Of a DNA stretch of 45,003 nt, positions 1 to 6,905 are shown piece by piece. A program made the translations under genes and the position numbers. The DNA comes from Actinomadura bangladeshensis. Lineage in GTDB: Bacteria > Actinomycetota > Actinomycetes > Streptosporangiales > Streptosporangiaceae. The stretch is from NCBI RefSeq assembly GCF_004348335.1, contig NZ_SMJW01000032.1, positions 1 through 45,003 on the forward strand. The letters are read 5' to 3'. Every line of letters starts with the position of its first letter. The first letter of the stretch is position 1. The notes under the pieces are model-generated. The model was not told the DNA's origin, ran no database searches, and worked only from the letters and a program-made list of their open reading frames with translations.

Positions 1-15
1 CCCCCCCCCCGAGCA

Positions 16-1359
16 TCAGGCGAAGTGGTGGGTGGTGCCCGTGTTCCAGCCCGGATCGCCCCGCCGGACGAAGCCGCTCCAAGCGCGGCGTACCCGGCGG
101 ACCAGGTCGGCGGGCGCGGCGCCGTCGAGCATGGGCGCGTCGCGCCAGGCGGCCGCGGTGCCCAGCGTGAACGGCAGTTCGATGCAGTGGCAGGCGCCGT
201 AGGCGCTGCGCGGCGGGTGCCAGTCGAAGCGGTACAGCCACGGCGCGGCCCCGCCGTCGGTGAGCGATCGCGCCAGGCGCAGCATCGGTTCGCGGAACAT
301 CTGGTCGGTGGCCATGTCGATGGCGATCCGCGCCGTGGTCCGGCCGCCCGGTGCCGCACGCCCCGGGTCGCCGAACCAGTCGGCGGCGATGCCCGCCAGT
401 ACGTCCGGAGCTAGTGCCGCCACCTGGTCGTCGCGCGCGAAGAACGCCGCCGCCTCGTCGCGGGTGGTGCCCATCAGCAGTTCGACGCCGCCGGCGGCGC
501 GCGTACCGACCTCGCGGACCGGGTCCGCCGCCACCAGATCCCCGTCGGCGACGAGCTGGAACGGCGGGACGGCGCTGAGCGGGACGGCGGTGCGGCGGGC
601 GACGGCGCCCTGGGCGGCCAGCAGGCCGGCGACCGGGACGCCTGCGAGGCGGGCGGCGCCGCCCGGCTCGATGCCGAGTTCGTCCAGCAGCAGGCGGCCG
701 GTGCGCTCGGCCACGTCCGGCGGTGCGGGGAGCATGCCGGCGGGCGCGCTCTGCAGGATCGCGCGGCGGAACAGCCCGCGCGCCCGCCCGCCGGAGAGCA
801 GCGCCAGGATGGACTGGGCGCCCGCGGACTGCCCGGACACCGTGACGTCGCCGGGGTCGCCGCCGAAGGCCGCGATGTTGTCGCGGATCCAGTGCAGCGC
901 GGCCAGCTGGTCGAGCAGCCCCAGATTGCCGTCGCTCACTCCGGGCAGGCGGAGGAACCCGAGCGCGCCGAGACGGTAGTTGAGGGTCACCACCACCATG
1001 TCGCCGCTCGCGGCCAGTTCCGCCCCGTCGTACCAGTCCAGTCCGCCGGAGCCGCTCATGAAGCCGCCGCCGTGCACGAACACCAGGACCGGATGGCCCT
1101 CGCCGGGCGGTGCCCACACGTTCAGGTAGAGGCATTGCTCGGCCTGCGGCGTCTGGAAGGCGCCCATGACGCGCTCCAGCCGGGAGGGGTGCTGCGGTGC
1201 GGCCGGGCCGGGCGCGGCGGCGTCCCGGACGCCGGGCCGGGGCGGCACCGGCCGGGGCGCGGCGAACCGGTCGGCGAGGGCGTAGGGGACGCCGCGGAAG
1301 GCGGTGACCGGGCCGGCGGGGACGCCGCGGAACCGGCCCGCGCCCGTTTCGGCGATCAT
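16..1359 (-). CDS. Type-B carboxylesterase family protein
   Basis: This 447-residue alpha/beta hydrolase of the carboxylesterase type-B family should hydrolyse ester bonds in small or xenobiotic substrates; the substrate cannot be read from the sequence. The family signatures are visible: the oxyanion-hole stretch VFVHGGGFMSGSGG, the nucleophile motif VSGQSAGAQS (Ser in GQSAG), an acidic candidate in TTRDEAA, and a histidine in GACHCIELPF. No signal peptide is seen, so it is probably cytoplasmic. It is slightly shorter than the usual ~500 residues. The ATG at 1359 is preferred because it overlaps the stop of the upstream glyoxalase-like gene (ATGA), which implies translational coupling. The open frame continues far upstream, but only antisense to other genes. 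The stop lies at 16-18, so the gene is complete. Confidence 0.88.
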   Translation of the reverse strand: MIAETGAGRFRGVPAGPVTAFRGVPYALADRFAAPRPVPPRPGVRDAAAPGPAAPQHPSRLERVMGAFQTPQAEQCLYLNVWAPPGEGHPVLVFVHGGGFMSGSGGLDWYDGAELAASGDMVVVTLNYRLGALGFLRLPGVSDGNLGLLDQLAALHWIRDNIAAFGGDPGDVTVSGQSAGAQSILALLSGGRARGLFRRAILQSAPAGMLPAPPDVAERTGRLLLDELGIEPGGAARLAGVPVAGLLAAQGAVARRTAVPLSAVPPFQLVADGDLVAADPVREVGTRAAGGVELLMGTTRDEAAAFFARDDQVAALAPDVLAGIAADWFGDPGRAAPGGRTTARIAIDMATDQMFREPMLRLARSLTDGGAAPWLYRFDWHPPRSAYGACHCIELPFTLGTAAAWRDAPMLDGAAPADLVRRVRRAWSGFVRRGDPGWNTGTTHHFA

Positions 1360-2231
1360 CGGGCGGTGAAGAGCAGGGCGGCGCCGCAGGCGTCGCGGGC
1401 GGAGACGAGGAAGCCGCCGTCGACGGCGCGGGTCGCGGTGCCGCCCTCCTCGACGATGGCGCGCGCCGCGGCGACGTCGTCGACCGCGACGGTCATGGCG
1501 GCGGGGTAGGACGCGGCCGGCGCGGGCTCGCCGGGCAGGACCTCGTCCGCGTCCGAGGCCCGGACGATCTCCAGGCGTCCGGCCGCGAGCTCCAGCACCG
1601 TGCGCGGCCCATGCCGCCGGGGTTCGGTCCGCAGGATGCGGGCGTACCGGGCGGTGACCGCCTCGGCATCGGCGTCGGCGACCACGAGCAGCACGGCCTC
1701 CAGGGCCCGCGCGCCGTTGCGGTGGCGCAGGTAGCGCGGCTGGTGGACGTACTCGCGGGTGAGGTGCTGCGCGATGCCCACATACGCCTCGGGGGTCGTG
1801 CGGGGGTCGAGGTGCAGGGCGCGGGCCCGCATGGTGCGGGTCCCGTCCCCGGTGTCGACGTCGCGTTCCAGGTCCAGGACGCCGGAGGTGCGCAGCCCGG
1901 CGGCGGTCAGCCGCCGGTCGACGGCCTCGGCGTCGCCGGTGTCGAAGTTGAGCAGCCGGAACCCCTCGTACTCGTCGACCATGGCCTTCGTGCGCCAGGG
2001 GTCGGGGGCCGACTCGTCCACGATGCCCAGCAGTTCGATGTAGGCGCCGCCGAACAGGGCGCACCGGTTGGCCGTGCACCCCGGCACCGGCGGCTCTCCG
2101 GGACGCTCGTTCAGCAGGTGCCGCGAACGGGGGCTCAGGGTGAACCCGAACGAGAGGTAGGTGCGCTCCAGCGCGTCCAGGTCGCGGGTCACGATGCCGG
2201 TGTGGTGGAAGCCGTGAATGTCGTGCGTCAT
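1356..2231 (-). CDS. Glyoxalase-like (VOC) domain protein
   Basis: A 291-residue protein of the vicinal-oxygen-chelate / glyoxalase-like type. The N-terminus reads FHHTGIVTRDLDALERTY, a typical first beta-alpha unit of a VOC domain with a histidine able to bind metal, and a second VOC-like half is recognisable near residues 160-285. Related proteins are often annotated only as glyoxalase-like, and the reaction is unknown. The ATG at 2231 places the start directly before the first VOC strand; an upstream in-frame methionine would add a basic tail that reaches into the promoter region. The gene is the first of a two-gene unit with the esterase, overlapping it by four bases, and is transcribed away from the Lrp-type regulator, its likely controller. 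Confidence 0.8.
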   Translation of the reverse strand: MTHDIHGFHHTGIVTRDLDALERTYLSFGFTLSPRSRHLLNERPGEPPVPGCTANRCALFGGAYIELLGIVDESAPDPWRTKAMVDEYEGFRLLNFDTGDAEAVDRRLTAAGLRTSGVLDLERDVDTGDGTRTMRARALHLDPRTTPEAYVGIAQHLTREYVHQPRYLRHRNGARALEAVLLVVADADAEAVTARYARILRTEPRRHGPRTVLELAAGRLEIVRASDADEVLPGEPAPAASYPAAMTVAVDDVAAARAIVEEGGTATRAVDGGFLVSARDACGAALLFTAR

Positions 2232-2304
2232 GCGGCGATGCTGCACCGGCGGCCGCGGCCCCGTCCCCGGGGAGCGGAGCACACGCCGTGATCCGACACG
2301 GAAC

Positions 2305-2319
2305 TACCATTGGCGGGTG
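2305..2319 (+). promoter_or_regulatory. Probable leaderless promoter -10 of the Lrp-type gene
   Basis: TACCAT at 2305-2310 fits the TANNNT -10 pattern and is followed six bases later by the GTG at 2317, so transcription and translation may begin at the same base. No Shine-Dalgarno sequence precedes the GTG. The 85-bp gap to the divergent VOC gene must hold both promoters. No convincing -35 was found. Confidence 0.45.
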
Positions 2320-3267
2320 GATTCGGTCATGCTCGACCCGGTCGACTTGGGGCTGCTGCACGCGCTCCATCTCGACGGGCGCGCCCCCTTCAGCCGGATC
2401 GCCGGCGTCCTCGGCGTCTCCGACCGGACGGCGGCCCGCCGCTTCGCGCGGCTGCGCGCCGCCGGCGCGGCCCGCGTCACGGCCGTGGTCGACAGCCGCG
2501 GCGTCGGCGACGGCGAATGGCTGGTGCGCCTGCGGGCGGCGCCCGCGGGCGCCGGCGCGCTGGCCCGGGCGCTGGCGCGGCGGCCCGACACCGCCTGGGT
2601 GACCGTACTGTCCAGCGGCACCGAGATCGTCTGCATCATGCGCGCACCCGGCGGGCGGCCCGCGCCGCTCGCGGCGCTGGCCCGCCATCCGCACGTCCTC
2701 GATGTGCAGGCGCACCGGCTGCTGCGCCACCTGATGGAGCGCCGCTGGATCGGCCGGACGTCGGCGCTGACCGGCGAGCAGGTCTCCGCGCTCCGGCCAC
2801 CGGCCCCCGGCGGCGCCGCCCCGGTCGCGCTGACCGATCTCGACCGCCGGCTGCTGCCCGCCCTGGCCGCCGACGGGCGGGCCGCCTACCCGGACCTTGC
2901 GCGCCGCGTCGGCTGGTCGGAGTCGGCGGTCCGCCGCCGGCTGGCGGACCTGTGCCGCTCGGGCACGCTCCGCTTCGACGTGGAGGTGGATCCGGCGCTG
3001 CTCGGCTTCCCGACCCAGTGCCTGCTCTGGCTGACGGTCGTCCCGTCCCGCCTCGCCGCGACCGCCCGCGCCCTCGCCGCCGACGCGGAGGCGGCGTTCG
3101 TCGGCGCGACGACCGGACCGCACAACCTCCTGGCGATCGCGGTCTGCCGGGACGAGGACGCCCTCTACACCTACCTCAGCGACCGGATCGGCTCCCTGGA
3201 CGGCGTCGAGCGGGTGGAGACCGCCCCGATCACCTCCTACGCCAAACGCGTCGCCCCCGCGGCCTAG
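2317..3267 (+). CDS. Double-domain Lrp/AsnC family transcriptional regulator
   Basis: A 316-residue regulator with two consecutive Lrp/AsnC units. The first winged helix-turn-helix is near residues 6-50 (LDPVDLGLLHALHLDGRAPF, then SDRTAARRFARLRAAG). The second is near 168-215 (LTDLDRRLLPALAADGRAAY, then SESAVRRRLADLCRSG). Each is followed by a ligand-binding-like segment. Single-unit Lrp proteins are about 150 residues, so this is a tandem fusion as found in actinobacteria. The GTG at 2317 is chosen because a -10-like TACCAT lies six bases upstream; the ATG at 2329 is an alternative that would remove only four residues. It is divergent from the VOC/esterase pair and is likely to control it and itself; the effector is unknown. 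Confidence 0.85.
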   Translation: MDSVMLDPVDLGLLHALHLDGRAPFSRIAGVLGVSDRTAARRFARLRAAGAARVTAVVDSRGVGDGEWLVRLRAAPAGAGALARALARRPDTAWVTVLSSGTEIVCIMRAPGGRPAPLAALARHPHVLDVQAHRLLRHLMERRWIGRTSALTGEQVSALRPPAPGGAAPVALTDLDRRLLPALAADGRAAYPDLARRVGWSESAVRRRLADLCRSGTLRFDVEVDPALLGFPTQCLLWLTVVPSRLAATARALAADAEAAFVGATTGPHNLLAIAVCRDEDALYTYLSDRIGSLDGVERVETAPITSYAKRVAPAA

Positions 3268-3300
3268 AAAGGCCCGCCGCGAGGTGCGCGGCGGGCCTTT
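3268..3300. terminator. Bidirectional intrinsic terminator
   Basis: A perfect 14-bp stem (3268-3281 with 3287-3300) with a five-base loop starts with AAA and ends with TTT. It therefore gives a T-run after a GC-rich hairpin on both strands. It lies directly after the Lrp-type gene stop and 13 bp beyond the stop of the binding-protein gene on the other strand, so it can terminate both convergent units. Confidence 0.85.
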
Positions 3301-3313
3301 CCGGAGCGGGGTG

Positions 3314-4237
3314 TCAGGCGAGGCCGGACTTCTTCAGCCAGTCTTCGGCGACCTTCTCCTGGTCGTCCTTGTCGATGGCGATGCGCTTCATCATGTCCAG
3401 GAGGTCCTGGGTGGTGAGCTTGGCGGAGACGGCGTTCAGGGCCGCCTTCGCCTGGTCGTTCACCGCCTCCTTGTTGACCAGCGGCGTGACGTTCTGGGCG
3501 CTGAAGACGTTCTCGGGGTCTTCGAGGACGACCAGCTTGTTCTGCTGGATGGTCGGGTCGGTGGTGAACAGGTCGGCGGCCTGGATCTTGTTCTCGGTGA
3601 GGAGCTTCACCAGGGTGGCCTGCGCGCCGGCGTCGAACGGCTGGAACTTCTTGAACTCCAGGCCGTAGACCTTCTGCAGGCCGACGAGGCCCTGCTGGCG
3701 GGTCTTGAACTCCGAGGGGCCGGCGATGGTGAGGTCCTTGGCGACCGGCTTCAGGTCGGCGATGGACTTCAGGTTGTACTTGGCGGCCGTCTGCGGGTTG
3801 ACGGTGACGGAGTCCTTGTCCTCGGCCGCGGCCGAGTCCAGGATCTCGACCGACGGCGGCAGCTTCGCCTTGAGGGCGGCGTTGATCTCCTCGGTGGTCG
3901 CGGCCGTGCTGTTCTTGTCGACCGACGTGGTCAGCAGGGCGCCGTTGTACTCGGGCATCACGCTGATGCCGCCCTTGACGACCTGGTCGTAGTAGATCTC
4001 GCGGGCGCCGATGTCGAACTTGCGGGTGACCTTGATGTCCTTGGACTCAAGGGCCTGGGCGTAGATCTCGGCGAGCAGGTTGCTCTCGGGGAAGTTGGCG
4101 CCGCCGACGGTGATCGTGCCGCTCTTGCCGCCGCCGGCGAGCGGGTTCTTGTCGTCGCCGGAGTCCCCGCCGCCGCACGCCGACAGCGCCAGGGCGGCCA
4201 CGAGGCCGATCGCCGCGCCACGGATGAGTTTCTTCAT
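3314..4237 (-). CDS. Glycine betaine/quaternary-amine ABC transporter substrate-binding lipoprotein (OpuAC/OsmF type)
   Basis: A 307-residue extracytoplasmic solute receptor. It begins with a lipoprotein signal peptide (MKKLIRGAAIGLVAALALSA, lipobox LSAC, lipidated Cys21), followed by a Gly-rich linker. The mature part has OpuAC-family landmarks: ITVGGANFPESNLLAEIYAQ, a PEYNGALLT segment where many family members read PEYTGT, and a late FTTDPTIQ element. The family binds glycine betaine, choline, carnitine, proline betaine and, in EgtU-type members, ergothioneine. The PEYN variation means the exact ligand cannot be stated. It is the last gene of the four-gene transporter operon and is read away from the lyase gene; 16 bases separate it from the permease upstream. 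Confidence 0.9.
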   Translation of the reverse strand: MKKLIRGAAIGLVAALALSACGGGDSGDDKNPLAGGGKSGTITVGGANFPESNLLAEIYAQALESKDIKVTRKFDIGAREIYYDQVVKGGISVMPEYNGALLTTSVDKNSTAATTEEINAALKAKLPPSVEILDSAAAEDKDSVTVNPQTAAKYNLKSIADLKPVAKDLTIAGPSEFKTRQQGLVGLQKVYGLEFKKFQPFDAGAQATLVKLLTENKIQAADLFTTDPTIQQNKLVVLEDPENVFSAQNVTPLVNKEAVNDQAKAALNAVSAKLTTQDLLDMMKRIAIDKDDQEKVAEDWLKKSGLA

Positions 4238-4253
4238 GGTCGTTGTCCTTCGG

Positions 4254-4940
4254 TCAGGAGGAACGGGCGGAGCCGAGCAGGCCCGGCGAGATCACGACGC
4301 GGCGCAGCGCCGCGAAGACGAACTGGACGATCAGTGCGAGCAGCACGACGAGCACGGTCCCGCCGATGACGAGCTGGTAGTCGTTGCGGGCGAGCCCGTC
4401 GATGATGTAGCGGCCGAGGCCGCCGAAGCCGGGGTAGGCGGCGATGGTGGCGGTGGCGACGACCTGGATCGCGGACGTGCGGAGCCCGAGCAGGATCAGC
4501 GGCAGCGCCATCGGCAGCTCCGCGTGCCACAGGACGCCCCAGCCGGTCATGCCCATGCCGCGGGCCGCGTCCTTCGCGTCGGCGTCGACGCCGCGGACGC
4601 CCTCGTAGGTGTTCACCAGGATCGGCGGGACGGCCAGCGCCACCAGCGCGATCAGCACCGGCGTGATGCTGTACTCGATCACGACGATGAACAGGATGAG
4701 CCCGAAGGTGGGGATGGCGCGGGCGAAGTTCGCGAGGGTGATCGCGAGGAAGCCGCCCCGGCCGGTGTGCCCGATGAGCAGGCCGAGCGCCAGCCCGATC
4801 ACGGCGGCGGCCAGCAGCGACACGCCGCTGTAGTAGAGGTGCTGGACCAGCCGGTGCGGGATGCCGTCGGCGCCGTGCCACTGGGACGAGGCGGTCAGCC
4901 AGCTCCAGAACAGGTCGATCTGGTTCCACAGGCCGTTCAT
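4254..4940 (-). CDS. ABC transporter permease, OpuB/OpuC-type (second of two)
   Basis: A 228-residue integral membrane protein with about five to six hydrophobic segments and the binding-protein-dependent transport signature near residues 128-165 (the EAA-like loop AARGMGMTGWGVLWHAELPM, followed by ALPLILLGLRTSAIQVVATA). With the neighbouring permease it would form the membrane channel of a quaternary-amine importer. The start ATG at 4940 lies four bases inside the end of the upstream permease gene (ATGA overlap). The frame extends further upstream, but that sequence is antisense-like and basic and is not part of the protein. Confidence 0.9.
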   Translation of the reverse strand: MNGLWNQIDLFWSWLTASSQWHGADGIPHRLVQHLYYSGVSLLAAAVIGLALGLLIGHTGRGGFLAITLANFARAIPTFGLILFIVVIEYSITPVLIALVALAVPPILVNTYEGVRGVDADAKDAARGMGMTGWGVLWHAELPMALPLILLGLRTSAIQVVATATIAAYPGFGGLGRYIIDGLARNDYQLVIGGTVLVVLLALIVQFVFAALRRVVISPGLLGSARSS

Positions 4941-5587
4941 GCGGACGCTCCCCGGGCTCGGGCCCACGGGGTGAGCACGCGCTGGACCAGGACGAGGATC
5001 GCGTCCGTGGCGAGGGCCAGCAGGATGATCAGGGCGGTCGCCGCGACGATCTGCGTCTGGAACTGCAGCTGGTAGCCGCGGATGATGTCGGCGCCGAGCC
5101 CGCCCTGCCCGATCAGCTGGCCGACGGCGACGAGGCTGATGGAGGAGACGGCCGCGACGCGCGTCCCGGCGATGACGATCGGCACCGCGATCGGCAGCTC
5201 GACCTGCAGGAGCCGGCGCAGCGGCCCGAAGCCCATCGCGGTGGCCGCCTGCCGGACGGGTTCGGACACCGACGCCAGCCCGTCCACCACGTTCGGGACG
5301 AGCACCGACAGGCTGTAGAGGGTCAGCGGGATCATCACCGTGGACGGGTTGAGGCCCGTGTAGTCGATGAACAGCATGAACAGCGCGAGCGACGGGATCG
5401 CGTACATGATGTTCGCGAGCGTCAGCGCCGGCGGGTACAGCCAGCCCCAGCGGCGGCACGCCACGCCGAGCGGCAGCGAGATGAGCAGCCCGAACAGCAC
5501 CGGCAGCAGGGCGAGCCGCAGGTGCAGGACGGCGTGCTCGCCGAGCGAGTCGGTGTGCTCGCCGATCCAGCCCCAGTCGATGTCCAT
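4937..5587 (-). CDS. ABC transporter permease, OpuB/OpuC-type (first of two)
   Basis: A 216-residue permease paralogous to its downstream neighbour. It opens with MDIDWGWIGEHTDSLGEHAV, typical of this family, then a first membrane segment (LRLALLPVLFGLLISLPLGV). The EAA-like loop near residues 118-140 reads RQAATAMGFGPLRRLLQVEL followed by PIAVPIVIAGTR. It is expected to pair with the second permease and be powered by the upstream ATPase. The ATG at 5585-5587 shares one base with the ATPase stop (TGATG), a strong coupling signal that fixes the start. The length fits the roughly 210-residue half-channels of OpuBB/OpuBD-like systems. Confidence 0.9.
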   Translation of the reverse strand: MDIDWGWIGEHTDSLGEHAVLHLRLALLPVLFGLLISLPLGVACRRWGWLYPPALTLANIMYAIPSLALFMLFIDYTGLNPSTVMIPLTLYSLSVLVPNVVDGLASVSEPVRQAATAMGFGPLRRLLQVELPIAVPIVIAGTRVAAVSSISLVAVGQLIGQGGLGADIIRGYQLQFQTQIVAATALIILLALATDAILVLVQRVLTPWARARGASA

Positions 5588-6747
5588 CAGCCGCCCTCCT
5601 TCGCGAGGGACGGCGCGCCCGCGTCGCCGGCCGTGCCGCCGGCGGCGCCGGGTTCGACGCCGCGGCCGGAGCGGGCGATGGCGGCGCTCAGGTCGTGCTG
5701 GTCGGCGACGCCCACGAGCCGCCCGGCGGCGTCGACGCTCACGGCGCGGCCGGACGGCGACAGGATCGCGGCGTCGAGCGCGGCCCGGACGGAGTCGGAC
5801 TCGGTGTCGAAGGTGTGCCCGATCGGCGCGAGCCGCGCGTCGCCCAGCACGCCGGACGAGGGCAGGACGTCCGCCGAGGCCCAGCCGAGCGGGCGCCGGT
5901 CGCCGTCCACGACCAGGACCCAGCCGCCGGACGGCGCCTCCGACACGGGCGTGTCGGACGGCAGGACGTCCCGCTCGTTCAGCGGCACCGCCGAGGACGG
6001 GACGAACGACAGCCGCCGGATGCCGCGGTCGTGCCCGATGAAGCCGGCGACGAAGTCGTTCGCGGGGCGGGCCAGCAGGTCTTCGGGGCTGTCGATCTGG
6101 ACGAGTTTCCCGCCGGTCTGGAACACCGCGATCCGGTCGCCGAGCTTGATGGCCTCGTCGACGTCGTGGGTGACGAACACGATCGTCTTGTGCAGCTCGT
6201 CCTGGAGGCGGAGGAACTCGTCCTGCAGCTCGCCGCGGACGACGGGGTCGACGGCGCTGAACGGCTCGTCCATCAGCATGATCGGCGGGTCGGCGGCGAG
6301 CGCCCGCGCGACGCCGACGCGCTGCTGCTGGCCGCCGGACAGCTGGAACGGGTAGCGCCTGGCCATCGACGGCTCCAGCCCGACCCGCTCCATCAGCTCC
6401 AGCGCCCGCTCCCGCGCCTTCTTCTTGTTCCACCCGACCAGGTACGGGACGGTGGCGATGTTGTCCTGGACGGTGCGGTGCGGGAACAGCCCCGCGTGCT
6501 GGATGACGTAGCCGATGCCGCGCCGCAGCTCGGCGGGCTTGCGCTCGCGGACGTCCTGTCCGTCGATGAGGACCCTGCCGGAGGTCGGGTCGACCATCCG
6601 GTTGATGGTCCGCAGCGCCGTGGTCTTGCCGCCGCCGGACGTGCCGACGAACACGGTGATGCGGCCCGTGGGGCATTCGAGGCTGACATCGTCCAGGGCG
6701 ACGGTGCCGCCGGGGTAGCGCTTGGTGACGCCCTCAAAGGTGATCAA
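5587..6747 (-). CDS. Quaternary-amine/betaine ABC transporter ATP-binding protein with CBS-like tail
   Basis: A 386-residue ATPase. The Walker A is GTSGGGKTT (~residues 36-44), the signature motif is LSGGQQQRVGVARAL, the Walker B is IMLMDEPFSAVDP, and the H-loop is FVTHDVDEA. After ~residue 235 comes a regulatory region with two CBS-like halves (ILVVDGDRRP-like and RAVSVDAAGRLVGVADQHDL segments), as in OpuAA-type osmosensing ATPases. The start is taken as TTG at 6747, giving LITFEGVTKRYPGG, because a GAGGA lies nine bases upstream and no better ATG/GTG is in frame. It is the first gene of the transporter operon and is divergent from the lyase gene. Confidence 0.9.
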   Translation of the reverse strand: MITFEGVTKRYPGGTVALDDVSLECPTGRITVFVGTSGGGKTTALRTINRMVDPTSGRVLIDGQDVRERKPAELRRGIGYVIQHAGLFPHRTVQDNIATVPYLVGWNKKKARERALELMERVGLEPSMARRYPFQLSGGQQQRVGVARALAADPPIMLMDEPFSAVDPVVRGELQDEFLRLQDELHKTIVFVTHDVDEAIKLGDRIAVFQTGGKLVQIDSPEDLLARPANDFVAGFIGHDRGIRRLSFVPSSAVPLNERDVLPSDTPVSEAPSGGWVLVVDGDRRPLGWASADVLPSSGVLGDARLAPIGHTFDTESDSVRAALDAAILSPSGRAVSVDAAGRLVGVADQHDLSAAIARSGRGVEPGAAGGTAGDAGAPSLAKEGG

Positions 6748-6905
6748 CGATTCACGTCCTCGTTGGGCGCCCGTGACGCCGATGATCGATTTCGGCCTAC
6801 GACCCAACCGTAACCAATGGGTACGGTCGCCTCGATGTCCCAGCTTGTCCAAACATGAGATGTCGAGGATAACTACCGGTAAACCGGGGAAAGTAGCGCA
6901 GCCGC
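6748..6905. promoter_or_regulatory. Divergent promoter region between betaine-type transporter and lyase-family gene
   Basis: This 158-bp region is less GC-rich than its surroundings. For the plus-strand lyase gene, TTGTCC at 6845-6850 and GATAAC at 6868-6873 are separated by 17 bp, a reasonable -35/-10 pair. An inverted repeat ACCGTA (6807-6812) / TACGGT (6822-6827) with a 9-bp spacer is a candidate operator. The shared control region is the main evidence that the transporter and the lyase-like protein act together. Confidence 0.5.

Noticed and set aside
1360..3123. Upstream continuation of the esterase reading frame to give a ~1035-residue protein
   Set aside because: The extra part is Arg/Gly/Ala-rich shadow sequence opposite the Lrp-type gene and overlapping the VOC gene; the esterase domain starts properly at 1359.
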